Assembly: GCF_000756385.1 (NCBI RefSeq)
Contig: NZ_JNFC01000001.1
Span: forward strand, 248,001-312,000
DNA length: 64,000 nt
Direction of reading: 5' to 3'
DNA from: Sphingopyxis sp. LC363
GTDB lineage: Bacteria > Pseudomonadota > Alphaproteobacteria > Sphingomonadales > Sphingomonadaceae
This document shows, in pieces, positions 8,128 through 17,143 of this stretch. Made by a program: the position numbers and the translations under genes. Every line of letters begins with the position of its first letter. The first letter of the stretch is position 1. The notes beneath the pieces are model-generated. The model saw only the letters and a program-made list of their open reading frames with translations, searched no databases and was not told the DNA's origin.

Positions 8128-8787
8128 ATGACGACCGGCTGGAAACTGGCAACCGGAACGGGCTATTGCGAAGTCGACGGAGATCTCGTCTTCCTCGACC
8201 TTGTCCGGGACAAATATTTCGCGCTGCGCGGGCAAGACCGCGCGGCCTTCGAGCGGCTTCGGGCAGGCGAGCCGAACGACAGCGAGGCGATGGGGCGTCT
8301 TGTGGCGACAGGATTCCTCGCACGGTCGAGCGAGCCGACGAAGCTCGATCCGGCCTCGCCTCACATTCCGGCCAACGATTTGTCGGCGGTCGCCGACGGA
8401 CCGACATCGCTCCGCATGGGTTTCGCAGCGTCCCGCGCGCTGCGCTGGGCAAGACGTTCGATGCGGCCAAACCGGATCGCGTCAACGGTGGAAGCCATGC
8501 GGAACGCAAAGCTTCGGCTCGGCGTGCCGGGCGCCGAAGCGGCGGTTCGGGGCATCGCTTCATCCTATGCAGCATCGCGCTGGATGGCGCGGACCCCGCC
8601 ACGATGTTTGATCGACGCGCTAGCGCTCGACCACATCCTCCTGTCGCACGGCCTAGGCGCGCGGCTGGTTTTTGGGGTGCGTCTCAGCCCCTTTGCCGCA
8701 CATTGCTGGTTACAGAGTCCCGGCGCGGTGTTGACCGGAACCTCGGCCGAGGCCCGCAACTTCACACCAATATTGGCGATCGGATGA
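8128..8787 (+). CDS. Lasso B protein: fused RRE and transglutaminase-like leader peptidase
   Basis: A 219-residue protein. The N-terminal 80 or so residues are PqqD/RRE-like (YCEVDGDLVFLDLVRDKYFAL) and should bind the leader. The C-terminal half is the transglutaminase-fold lasso protease, with the nucleophile at Cys160 in PPRCLIDALAL and His192 in FAAHCW. That spacing of 32 is the same as recalled for McjB. The position twelve residues after the His, where McjB-type enzymes carry the third catalytic Asp, is Gly here. It cuts the leader after the Thr-Ala of the precursors. It overlaps the next gene by ATGA, so B and C are co-translated. Fused B1-B2 proteins are normal in proteobacterial clusters. 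Confidence 0.88.
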   Translation: MTTGWKLATGTGYCEVDGDLVFLDLVRDKYFALRGQDRAAFERLRAGEPNDSEAMGRLVATGFLARSSEPTKLDPASPHIPANDLSAVADGPTSLRMGFAASRALRWARRSMRPNRIASTVEAMRNAKLRLGVPGAEAAVRGIASSYAASRWMARTPPRCLIDALALDHILLSHGLGARLVFGVRLSPFAAHCWLQSPGAVLTGTSAEARNFTPILAIG

Positions 8788-10484
8788 AACGCGGCATTCT
8801 CGCACTTGTGGGAACCACGTCCGGGGGGCTGGCGCTTGCGGCAGCTGCCGAGCGCCACGCATTGCGATGCGTTCAGAATGCGGGCGCACTGACCGTCTAT
8901 GCAGGCGCCGGCATTGCTGACCAAGTGATGGAAAGCGGTGCCCTATTGCTCGGGGACATTTATTCGCTTTCGGGCGCTACCTGCCACGCGCCCGGCGACG
9001 GCTGGGGAAGCTATCTGGCCTTCACCGTCGACGATGCATCGGTCGAGATCGCGCGCGCCGCGCTCACCGGCATGCCGATCTACTGGACCCGGTTTGAAGA
9101 CGGCTTTCTGCTTTGGAACGATCTCGAGCTGGTCGCGCCAATGCTTGGCATCGGGTCATTCGATTGGCAGTTCATCGCCGGGACTTTGGCGTACGCCAAT
9201 CTGCGGACCGAACGGACCGGGCTTGAAGGTGTGAGCGAGCTATTGCCCGGCAGCTGTGCCAAGTTTTTGGCCGAGGAGTCAGCTGTCCAGACTTTGTGGA
9301 CGCCTTGGAAGGCTGTCTCGCAGCCCGATCTTCGACCAGTCGCTGAACTTGCGCTAGACCTCGAACGTCGGTTCCTTGGGTGCTTGCGAGGCTGGTGTGG
9401 GAATCGGAGCGACATCCTGCTCGAGCTGTCGGGCGGACTCGACTCTTCGATCGTCGCGGCAGGCCTGTCATCGGCGCAAGCCAATTTCTCTGCCGTCACT
9501 TTCGTTTCGTCCGGTGCCGACGGCGACGAGCGTCCCTACGCGCGCGCCGTCGCGGCGCATTGCGGTGCTGAGCTTCTCGAAATGCCCCACGCGGATACCG
9601 GCATCGATCTGGTATCGCTACCGCCTGTCCTTCACGCGCGGCCCTCCGCCTATGGCGTGCTCGGCGGGATCGACGATGCCTTCGAATCGGCGTTCCCCGT
9701 TTCCGATGCCGCGATCTTCGGGGGCATCGGTGGGGACAATATCTTCGATTTCGACACGAGCGTCGCGCCGATCCTCGACGCCTTTCGTCATTTCGGGCCG
9801 CGGCGCCCTGCATTCGAGACGATGCGCGACGTCGCGCGCGCGGGCGATGCAACGGTCTGGCAGGCCGCTCGCTTGGCGTATCGGGCGGTGCGGGACGGCC
9901 CGAGCGGCTGGCGCCGTGAGACCGGCTTCTGCGTCGCGGACCAGGTGCCGGCCTCGCCGCCGGCTCATCCCTGGGATGCGGGCGAGGAGGATGCGCCGCG
10001 CGGCAAGCGCAACCATGTGCGCGCGCTTCGGCGCATCCTCGACTTCGTCGACCGGCCGCGCCGCTGGCGGGACCGCGATGTCGTAGCGCCGCTGCTTTCA
10101 CAGCCGGTGGTAGAATTTTGCCTTACTGTTCCGAGCTGGGCGTGGGTGAGGGGCGGTCGCGACCGCGCGGTTGCCCGCGCCGCATTCGCGTCGCGACTTC
10201 CGCCGGAGGTCGTTTGGAGGCGCGGCAAAGGGCGGCTCGATTCCCTCTGTACCGCAAGCTATCTTCGCCAGCGCGGTGCGCTCGCCGACCTCCTGCTCGG
10301 CGGGCGGCTGGCGGAACGCGGGCTGCTGGACAAGCCTGCGATCGAGACCTACCTCGCGCACGATCTCGTCGAGGGCGACTTCGCCTATTTCCGGCTGCTC
10401 GAAATCGCCGATGTCGAACGTTGGGTGCGGTCGGTAGAAGCCTCGCCCTTGATGGGGCCGAGCAGCCGCCAGCGACGATACTGA
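8784..10484 (+). CDS. Lasso C protein: asparagine-synthetase-like macrolactam synthetase
   Basis: A 566-residue enzyme. The C-terminal synthetase part has the ATP pyrophosphatase loop SGGLDSS at about residues 216-222 and GGIGGDNIFDFD further on. It should adenylate the core Glu8 side chain and close the ring on the Gly1 amine. The N-terminal glutaminase-like part begins MKRGILA and lacks the catalytic Cys2 of true asparagine synthetases, as expected for lasso cyclases. The frame is open upstream to 7926, but that segment is a shadow of the precursor and B genes. Its 3' end overlaps the oppositely oriented isopeptidase gene by 100 bases. No ABC exporter follows, as is usual for isopeptidase-type clusters. 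Confidence 0.9.
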   Translation: MKRGILALVGTTSGGLALAAAAERHALRCVQNAGALTVYAGAGIADQVMESGALLLGDIYSLSGATCHAPGDGWGSYLAFTVDDASVEIARAALTGMPIYWTRFEDGFLLWNDLELVAPMLGIGSFDWQFIAGTLAYANLRTERTGLEGVSELLPGSCAKFLAEESAVQTLWTPWKAVSQPDLRPVAELALDLERRFLGCLRGWCGNRSDILLELSGGLDSSIVAAGLSSAQANFSAVTFVSSGADGDERPYARAVAAHCGAELLEMPHADTGIDLVSLPPVLHARPSAYGVLGGIDDAFESAFPVSDAAIFGGIGGDNIFDFDTSVAPILDAFRHFGPRRPAFETMRDVARAGDATVWQAARLAYRAVRDGPSGWRRETGFCVADQVPASPPAHPWDAGEEDAPRGKRNHVRALRRILDFVDRPRRWRDRDVVAPLLSQPVVEFCLTVPSWAWVRGGRDRAVARAAFASRLPPEVVWRRGKGRLDSLCTASYLRQRGALADLLLGGRLAERGLLDKPAIETYLAHDLVEGDFAYFRLLEIADVERWVRSVEASPLMGPSSRQRRY

Positions 10485-12358
10485 TCGGCCTTCGCTGGAT
10501 CGGGGTCGATCTCGCCTTTGAGCCAGAAGCGGAACCAGTCGAGATTGCGCTCATAGGCCGCGAGCTTCTGGCGGGGTTCGACCTTCAGATGCGGGGCGAG
10601 GGGGAAGAGGTGGGTCTCGCCGAGACCGTTGGTAGCAAGCTTGCTCATCAGTTCGGCCGACTGGCGCGCTTCGCTCTCGGGAAGTTGCAGCAGCATCGGC
10701 GCCGTGATCATATCAATATTGAGCGCGGCCGAAAGCGCCTGCCACTCGGCAGGTTCGGTATCCGGCGGGCCGAGCTTCCAGTTCTGCCGGATATTGCGGG
10801 CGAATGTCTCGCGGCCCGGGCGAGCATTGTACCAGTAATACGTGGGTTCGATCTGGACCGAGGCGATCGAAACCGCCTTGAGAAGATCGCTGTGCATGGC
10901 AGTCCATACCGCAACCTCGCTTCCGAAGCTGAGACCGCCCATGCCGACGCGGCTGCGATCTATCGTTCCGCGCCGGTCGAGGGTGTCGATCGCGGCCCGC
11001 ACGGCTTCCATGCCGATCTGGTAGCGATCCTGCGCGATCTCGCCGCCTGGGAGGACGTCGATGCAGAGCGATGCGATGCCGCCCGCGGCAAGCGCGCGCA
11101 GAGGCCATTCGTCGCCTGTTCCGCCGCGCAGATATCCATTGCAGCGATAGTAGGTGACGAAGAGCGGCAGCCGCCCGGGGATCTTCGGGCGGATGAGTAT
11201 GCCCGACGCACGGCTGCCGCTCACCTGCCACGCGATCGTTTCGACAAGGAGCCCGTCGCGGCCAGGAAATGAATTTGGGGAATCGATGATCTTCTTGCGG
11301 CCAGAGGCCTCGATCCGGACGAGGCGGGGTGAGACCGACGCGGCCGCCTCGACGCAAAAGATTGCTTTTTCGCCTGCAGCGCAGGGCTTGCTGTCGCTCC
11401 GCCCACTCGAGAGCTGTCCTGCCGAGACCGCGATCATCTTGAACTTCGCCGACGCGGGCGTCCACACATGCAGGGTCGTTTGGCCCGATTGGGCGCGGAG
11501 TGCGATCAGGACGCGGCCGTCGGCAAGCCCGCTCCGCCATGCGATACGCTCCGCATCGTTCGGGCAGCCGCTCGCCGCGACGCAGACGCCGCGCTGCCGA
11601 AGAATGCCGCGGAGGCTTTCGGGGATGTCCGGCCCGGGCGCCGGCTTGAGCAGGGCGCGTTCAGCGTCGTTCGCCGGGCGCTCGCTGGTGCCGGATGCGT
11701 CTCGGGCAACGACAGCGCGCGGTGTATCTTCGAGCAGCGGCACGCGGTCGAACCAGTCACCAGAGAAGCGCTGCGTCGAAGGACGTCCATTGATTGAGGC
11801 GCCGCGATAGAGGGGTTGGGCAAGATCGACGCGCGCGTCGAACAAGATACCGGTGTCGCGCTCGGCCTCCTCTGCCCGCGCGATCGCATCGCGCGGAGGT
11901 CCTTCGCGCGAGATGACGGTACCGTCAGCGGCGATGGCAAAGGCCTCGATTTCGCCTTCGCTTGGCCCGATCTCGTGGAATCCCGACCCGTCGATGGGAC
12001 TCACCCACAGGCCGATTCGTCCGTCGACAAGGGCACGGACAACGACTGCCTTGCCGTCGGGCATCCATGTGGCTTCGCCGGGCAGGACGCTCCCGGCGTC
12101 GTTCCACATCGCGGTGCCGAGTCGTCCGAGCGCGCGGGGAGGGGCGGTGGCGTCCGTGGGCGCTAGATACCAGTCGATATCGATCCGGTTGGTGACGGTG
12201 GATGGGCGCTCGACCCGATAGGCGATCCAATTTCCGTCAGGAGAGACCGCGAGCCCCGACAGGTCGGCAATCTCGGCGATTTCGCGCGGGGTCGTCTGGC
12301 TGGCCGCGGGCGATGCCGCGGCCAGGAGACAGCCGAGGATCGCGGCTTTGCTCACCAT
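10385..12358 (-). CDS. Lasso-peptide isopeptidase (prolyl-oligopeptidase-like, AtxE type)
   Basis: A 657-residue protein with an N-terminal signal peptide ending near SPAASQ, so it is exported to the periplasm. A beta-propeller-like region (LSGLAVSPDGNWIAYRV onward) precedes an alpha/beta-hydrolase domain. The nucleophile is in GLSFGSEV (Ser477), with Glu561 in LPESEAR and His590 in APHLKV, a spacing close to that recalled for AtxE2. Such enzymes specifically open the isopeptide bond of imported lasso peptides. The start overlaps the stop of the TonB-dependent receptor gene, so the two are translated together. The 3' end runs 100 bases into the cyclase gene on the other strand. Confidence 0.88.
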   Translation of the reverse strand: MVSKAAILGCLLAAASPAASQTTPREIAEIADLSGLAVSPDGNWIAYRVERPSTVTNRIDIDWYLAPTDATAPPRALGRLGTAMWNDAGSVLPGEATWMPDGKAVVVRALVDGRIGLWVSPIDGSGFHEIGPSEGEIEAFAIAADGTVISREGPPRDAIARAEEAERDTGILFDARVDLAQPLYRGASINGRPSTQRFSGDWFDRVPLLEDTPRAVVARDASGTSERPANDAERALLKPAPGPDIPESLRGILRQRGVCVAASGCPNDAERIAWRSGLADGRVLIALRAQSGQTTLHVWTPASAKFKMIAVSAGQLSSGRSDSKPCAAGEKAIFCVEAAASVSPRLVRIEASGRKKIIDSPNSFPGRDGLLVETIAWQVSGSRASGILIRPKIPGRLPLFVTYYRCNGYLRGGTGDEWPLRALAAGGIASLCIDVLPGGEIAQDRYQIGMEAVRAAIDTLDRRGTIDRSRVGMGGLSFGSEVAVWTAMHSDLLKAVSIASVQIEPTYYWYNARPGRETFARNIRQNWKLGPPDTEPAEWQALSAALNIDMITAPMLLQLPESEARQSAELMSKLATNGLGETHLFPLAPHLKVEPRQKLAAYERNLDWFRFWLKGEIDPDPAKADQYRRWRLLGPIKGEASTDRTQRSTSAISSSRK

Positions 12359-15288
12359 CGGATGGTGGCCTGGAGCGACATCATGCGGCCGAGCGGGCTC
12401 GCCTTCTCGGGGTCGTAGCCGAGCGCGGACGACACGCTGCGGTTGTTCACATAGGGCGGATCCTTGTCGAACAGGTTGGTGATTCCAAGGCTGAGCCGCA
12501 GGCCCCGCCCTTCCACGCCATCGCCGCCCCCGATGCGCTGCGAGATGCTGAGGTCGAACGTGGTCCAAGAACCGACCCGCTCCATCGGCGTCACGACCTG
12601 GTTGAGATAGCCGTCGATGTAGTTGACGAAGGCATTGGCCGAGAAGCCGCCCGTCGCCCAACCGAAGCGACCGCGAAGGCGCCATTTGACCGGCTTGGCA
12701 TAGGTGCCGACGACATCGACCTGCGGCCCGCCCGGAGTCAGTTGCTGTTTTATCGAGAAGATATGCGTGCCCGCGATGCCGAGGTCGAGCGTTCCGCCCG
12801 CGAATGCGGGGGAATAGCCGACATCGAAATCGATCCCGCGCTGGCGTTCGGCGGCGAGGTTGCGGATGCGACCGTCCAGGATCGCGGCGACCTGGCCCGG
12901 CGCGATGTTTGCTGCGTTCACGAAGCTGGGACGTGCGAAATATCCCTCTACCAGTGCCAGCGACGGATTGTCGGTGATCAGCCCGCCGAAGCGCGCCCGG
13001 TCGACAAGAAAGCGGGTGTAATCCTCGCTCGCCGTCCCGATGCGGTCGCGATAGTCGACGTCATAATAGGTGACCGACGCCTTGAAACCGGCAAGCGACG
13101 AGGGGGCGACGTCGATGCCCGCGGTCCAGGTCGTCGCTCTTTCGGGACCTACGTCCGGTGCATAGCCGAACAGGCCGAGTATGTTGGTCGTGCCCGTCGG
13201 CGAAGCGGGGTCGGGGACCGCTTCGGTCTGAAACAGCGAAATCGCCTCGCCGATGAGCTCGTCGAAGGCGGGCGCGCGGAAGGATTTTCCGTAGGACCCG
13301 CGCAGCGCAATGCCCTGGAACGGTTCCCATCGGACGCCGACCTTGGGATTTTCGCTTCGGCCGACGTCGCTGTATTTCTCGGCGCGCCCGGCCAACGAAA
13401 TGTCGAGCCTGCGGAAACCCGGCATCCCGTTATCCGGCCCGAAGACCGGCACGAGCAGTTCAGCATAGGCTGCGCGAACCTTCCGCACGCTCGGAATGAT
13501 GTCGAATGGGTCGGTGAAGGGCGTCGCGAGGCTGAATCCGTTGACGGTGTAATAGTCGAAATTCTCGCGGCGATACTCCGCGCCGATCGCGAGCCGGACC
13601 TCGCCGCCGGGCAGGCGGAAGAGCGGGCCGTCACCGCGGAGCGCCGCCGACCAGCTTTCGAAATCATTGACCGACTGGAATGTGCCGCGAATGCTGTCGA
13701 TGGTGACCGGATTGTTTGCGGTGCCGTTTCCGAAGACGTTGAATGCGGTTGCTCGGTTGGTGTCGGCAAGCGCCGCAGCAAGGCGCGGGCGATTGACGAG
13801 ATTGGCCTTGTTCGCGATGCCGCGCTGATGGCCATAGGCGCCGCCGACCTGCACGCGCCAGCGGCCAATTTCCTGGTCGAAGCCCGCTGAGGCGGTGAGG
13901 CCGCGCGCCCGGCCGCTGTCGATCTGCGGTCCCAAGTCGTTCACGAAGCGATAGGCGACGCTGACCGGCTGGTTCGTGCCGATCGGATCAACGTAGAAAG
14001 GATTGGTAACCGGCACCCGCGCGGCCTGGATGAAGTCTCCGGTACTGACGCGGCTGTAGCGGCGCTGCGCCGCGAGCGCGCTTGCGCGAAAGGTCAACGT
14101 GTCGGTAAGGTCGAATTCGGCAGCGGCATAAAGGCTGTGAATGCGCGTTCTCGGCAAAATGTCGCTGTTCACGCGACCGTCGTAGCGGTTCTGGACACCT
14201 GGAATCAGCTGAGCGGCAGTCAATGCGCGGCCGTCTTGTCCGGCCGGGATGCCAAACCGCTGTCCATTCGCGGCCGTAATCGTCCCGGGCACCGCGAAGT
14301 TGGTCCGATAGTCGGGGCCTCCGAAGGCCCGCAGATCCTCGCGCGCGAAATCGCGGGAGGCGCCCGCGAGCGCACCGCGCTGCGAGTATTGGTAAGCAAG
14401 CACCAGCCGTGCGCCGCCGAAGTCACGACCAAAGATTTGGCCGAACTGCAACTCGGTCGTATCGCCATCGGCGGTGCCCGCGCGCAGCATTGTCTCGGCT
14501 CCCTCGAAGCGACTCCGCATCCGCACGTTCACCACCCCGGCGACCGCGTCGGCGCCGTAGATCGCCGATGCGCCGTCGATCAGCACTTCGATCCGTTCGA
14601 CCGCGCCTACCGGGATGAGCGAGATGTCGGCGAAGACGCCGCCGATCCCGCCAAGCGCTGGGCGCGCATTGTCGATGAGGACGAGGGTCGACGAGGTCCC
14701 GAGGCCGCGCAGGTTGATGCTCGAGCCGAAAGTCGAATCCGAACCCCCGCCGTTCCGGGTCGTGGTCGTCGAGACTGCCTCGTTGGGGCCGCCGCCAAAT
14801 GCCTGTGGCAGTGATTGGAGCATCTGCTGAACAGTGCCATAGCCGCTCTTTTCGATGGCTTCGCGGTCGATGGTGACGACCGGAGAACCGGTCGGTCCTG
14901 CACCGCGAATGCGCGAGCCTGTAACGATGATCGCTTCGCCGTTCGTCTCAGTCGATCCAGTCTCCCCGGCATCGACGTTTCCCGAGCGAAGGACCCATGC
15001 GCCTTCGACGAGTTCGATCGTCAGGCCCGTGCCGGTGAGGAGTCGGGAAAGGGCGGCGTCGGGAGAGAGTCGCCCGCGGACACGGTTGCTGCGTCGGCCT
15101 TCGAGCAGGCTCGAAGCCGCGATGACCTCGCGGCCGGAAATGTCCGAATATTTGCGAAGTGCGTCGCTAAGGCGCTGACCCTCGATATTGTAGGTCTGCT
15201 CGCCCGTCTGCGCACACGCGCTGGGTGCATAGAGTGCGGTCGCCGAGACGCCCGAAGCCAGAACGGCCGCGAAAAATTTCATCGTCAT
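12352..15288 (-). CDS. TonB-dependent outer-membrane receptor/transducer with STN domain
   Basis: A 978-residue receptor. The signal peptide ends near SACAQ. Residues about 30-100 form the STN signalling domain (YNIEGQRLSDALRKYSDISGREV) that contacts FecR. Then come the plug (IIVTGSRI, SGYGTVQQMLQSLPQA) and the barrel, ending in the outer-membrane signature SLQATIRW. Start at 15288 with GGGAGGGATGA upstream. Co-transcription with the lasso isopeptidase and location beside sigma/anti-sigma genes indicate that it imports the lasso peptides, perhaps with bound cargo, and signals their presence through FecR to the sigma factor. A ligand is not provable from sequence. Confidence 0.92.
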   Translation of the reverse strand: MTMKFFAAVLASGVSATALYAPSACAQTGEQTYNIEGQRLSDALRKYSDISGREVIAASSLLEGRRSNRVRGRLSPDAALSRLLTGTGLTIELVEGAWVLRSGNVDAGETGSTETNGEAIIVTGSRIRGAGPTGSPVVTIDREAIEKSGYGTVQQMLQSLPQAFGGGPNEAVSTTTTRNGGGSDSTFGSSINLRGLGTSSTLVLIDNARPALGGIGGVFADISLIPVGAVERIEVLIDGASAIYGADAVAGVVNVRMRSRFEGAETMLRAGTADGDTTELQFGQIFGRDFGGARLVLAYQYSQRGALAGASRDFAREDLRAFGGPDYRTNFAVPGTITAANGQRFGIPAGQDGRALTAAQLIPGVQNRYDGRVNSDILPRTRIHSLYAAAEFDLTDTLTFRASALAAQRRYSRVSTGDFIQAARVPVTNPFYVDPIGTNQPVSVAYRFVNDLGPQIDSGRARGLTASAGFDQEIGRWRVQVGGAYGHQRGIANKANLVNRPRLAAALADTNRATAFNVFGNGTANNPVTIDSIRGTFQSVNDFESWSAALRGDGPLFRLPGGEVRLAIGAEYRRENFDYYTVNGFSLATPFTDPFDIIPSVRKVRAAYAELLVPVFGPDNGMPGFRRLDISLAGRAEKYSDVGRSENPKVGVRWEPFQGIALRGSYGKSFRAPAFDELIGEAISLFQTEAVPDPASPTGTTNILGLFGYAPDVGPERATTWTAGIDVAPSSLAGFKASVTYYDVDYRDRIGTASEDYTRFLVDRARFGGLITDNPSLALVEGYFARPSFVNAANIAPGQVAAILDGRIRNLAAERQRGIDFDVGYSPAFAGGTLDLGIAGTHIFSIKQQLTPGGPQVDVVGTYAKPVKWRLRGRFGWATGGFSANAFVNYIDGYLNQVVTPMERVGSWTTFDLSISQRIGGGDGVEGRGLRLSLGITNLFDKDPPYVNNRSVSSALGYDPEKASPLGRMMSLQATIRW

Positions 15289-15346
15289 TCATCCCTCCCG
15301 TGCGGCCGATTTTGGCCGTCTGAAGGGAAAAAATGACGGGGGCTCC

Positions 15347-15376
15347 GAACACCCTATGGGTTTTTCTTGGGTGTCC
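15347..15376. promoter_or_regulatory. Imperfect inverted repeat between fecR and the receptor gene
   Basis: In the 87-base gap upstream of the receptor gene the segments GAACACCC and GGGTGTCC form a near-complete inverted repeat (one internal mismatch) around a T-rich loop. It may be the end of the fecI-fecR message or part of the sigma-dependent receptor promoter. No clear ECF -35/-10 pair could be fixed by eye. Confidence 0.3.
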
Positions 15377-16296
15377 TACTCGGATTTCGCGCCGAGAATC
15401 GGTCCGTTCGCACCGAACTCGACCTTGAGATCGAGCGCGGCGCCGAGCTTCAGCGCAAGTTTCCGGGCATCGGTCATGTCGAAGCGTCCCGTCACCTGCA
15501 GCGATGCCAGCGCCGGATCGGCCAAGCTGATCTTGACGCCATTCTCGCGGCCAGCGCGGTCGAGGATCGCGCCAAGCGGGAGATTGTCGGCCCACAGTGA
15601 TTTGGCCGGGGCGTTCGCCTCCTCGCTCTTGATCGTCTGGGGGCCGGTCGACCTGACCTCGGCGCGTTCGCCGGGGCGGAGGCGAAGTGCCTTTCCGCCT
15701 TCGAGGCGCCGCACTTCGACCGAGCCTTCGACCAGCGCGATGCGCGGAACATCCGCGCGGAGATCGACCTCGAAGATGGTGCCGAGCGCGCGCGTGACCG
15801 AATCTCCGGCCTCGACGAGAAAGGGACGCGACGCGTCGTGTGCGACCTCGAACCTGGCTCGGCCGTCATACAGAATGACGCGGCGTTCGCCGTCCGAGAA
15901 GCGCGTCTCGATGCGGGCGCCGTCCATCAGCGTCACGCGCGTCCCGTCGGCGAGCTGGCTCTCGCCTTGCGCCGAATTGGTGGCGATGATCGGCTGATCG
16001 CTGTCGCGGCCGACCAGATACCAGGCGAACCCGACCGCGATCACCGCAGCGAGAATTGTGGCAAAAGCCCATCGCCGCCCGCCGGGTTCACGCTCCCGGG
16101 CATCGGCCCGAACATCGGCCTCGATCCGGGACGGCGACATCGCCGCAGACCAGTTCCAATTGTCGCGCGCTTCGTCATAGGCCTTGGCGTTGTCCGGCTT
16201 GGCCAGCCATTCGTCGAACGCCGCCCGGTGCTGGTCGGCATCGGGGCCCATCATCTTGTCGAGCCAGGCGGTGGCTTCGCTTTCGGCGCGGCTCAC
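15376..16296 (-). CDS. FecR-family anti-sigma factor
   Basis: A 306-residue inner-membrane regulator. A cytoplasmic N-terminal part with the DUF4880-like start (WLDKMMGPDADQHRAAFDEWLA) binds the sigma factor. One membrane helix lies near residues 75-93 (WAFATILAAVIAVGFAWYL). The periplasmic FecR domain (LADGTRVTLMDGARIETRFSDGERRV) and a C-terminal STN-contacting part follow. The GTG start overlaps the sigma-factor stop as GTGA. It should relay occupancy of the lasso receptor to the sigma factor. Confidence 0.92.
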   Translation of the reverse strand: MSRAESEATAWLDKMMGPDADQHRAAFDEWLAKPDNAKAYDEARDNWNWSAAMSPSRIEADVRADAREREPGGRRWAFATILAAVIAVGFAWYLVGRDSDQPIIATNSAQGESQLADGTRVTLMDGARIETRFSDGERRVILYDGRARFEVAHDASRPFLVEAGDSVTRALGTIFEVDLRADVPRIALVEGSVEVRRLEGGKALRLRPGERAEVRSTGPQTIKSEEANAPAKSLWADNLPLGAILDRAGRENGVKISLADPALASLQVTGRFDMTDARKLALKLGAALDLKVEFGANGPILGAKSE

Positions 16297-16871
16297 TGCT
16301 TACCCCGCGCGCGCTTGATGGCGGCAAGGGCTTTGGTCATGTGGCTTTCGACCGTCTTCACGCTGATTCCCTTGATTCGAGCGATCTCGGGATAGCGTAG
16401 TCCTTCGAAGCGATGCATCAGGAAAATCTCGCGCGTGAGCGGAGATAGCCTCGAAATGGCTCTTTCTGCCCGGCGAAGGACGTCGCGCGCTTCGAGCGCG
16501 GCGTGCGGGTCGCTCGCTCCCTCATGCTCGTCACTGAAACTGTCGTGCTGCGACCGGTGACGGCGCCCGTCGGCGCGACCATATTCGGCGAGGAGCATCC
16601 GGGCGCTCTTCACGAGATAGGCTCCGGGGCCTTCGACCAGCGCAGCGAGGCCGCCGCGCGCGCTCGCAAAGCGGCTGAAGACTTCCTGCACAAGGTCGCC
16701 GACATCTTGGGTCGGCGCGCGGCTCTTGAAGAAGCGGGTTATTTGGGGGCGGTGTTCGGAGTAGATCGCCTCGATGCGCGCCGATCGGCCGAAGCGCTCC
16801 CAATCCTCTGGCGGCAAGGGGTCGCCGCCGGCAATACCCGGTCGCTCGCTGTCCTTGTCCTCGAAGTCCAT
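16293..16871 (-). CDS. ECF sigma factor, FecI type
   Basis: About 192 residues with region 2 (ITRFFKSRAPTQDVGDLVQEVFSRFA) and region 4 (LSPLTREIFLMHRFEGLRYPEIARIKGISVKTVESHMTKAL). The start is put at the Met of MDFEDKDSE (16871); the frame is open to 16937, giving 22 extra residues. It is the first gene of a four-gene minus-strand unit, sigma, FecR, receptor and isopeptidase, and would activate the receptor promoter when the ligand is bound. This makes lasso uptake and degradation self-inducing. Confidence 0.9.
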   Translation of the reverse strand: MDFEDKDSERPGIAGGDPLPPEDWERFGRSARIEAIYSEHRPQITRFFKSRAPTQDVGDLVQEVFSRFASARGGLAALVEGPGAYLVKSARMLLAEYGRADGRRHRSQHDSFSDEHEGASDPHAALEARDVLRRAERAISRLSPLTREIFLMHRFEGLRYPEIARIKGISVKTVESHMTKALAAIKRARGKQ

Positions 16872-17143
16872 ACCTGCCGCCTTCCCGTTCGGGACGAGGG
16901 CGGCAAGCCGGGCGTTGAGAACTTGCTTAGCGAACAAGCGCCGCCGCCTTTAGCCCGAGGGCTTGGACATGCGCAGCGGCCACCCGGCAGGATGGAATAG
17001 GAAAACTAAGCTAAGCAGGTTCTCACGCCTGGCACCGTGCGCCTTGCCCGATGCACCTCAAAGCATAGCTTTGCCCCTGTCGCTTGCAAGCCGGCTGTGC
17101 GGAGATAGGTCCAGATCGAGTCAAATTCCTGCGGACCGCGAGG

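Noticed and set aside
7926..8783. N-terminal extension of the lasso synthetase frame
   Set aside because: It covers the second precursor and the B gene in other frames. The B stop and C start overlap as ATGA, which fixes the C start at 8784.
12202..13890. 562-residue open frame antisense to the TonB receptor and isopeptidase
   Set aside because: The minus-strand receptor is intact from signal peptide to terminal Trp. The plus frame has shadow composition and no domain.
15303..15318. Hairpin CGGCC-GATTTT-GGCCG before the TonB receptor
   Set aside because: Short stem close to the ribosome site; could be a leader element, but too weak at this GC content to call.
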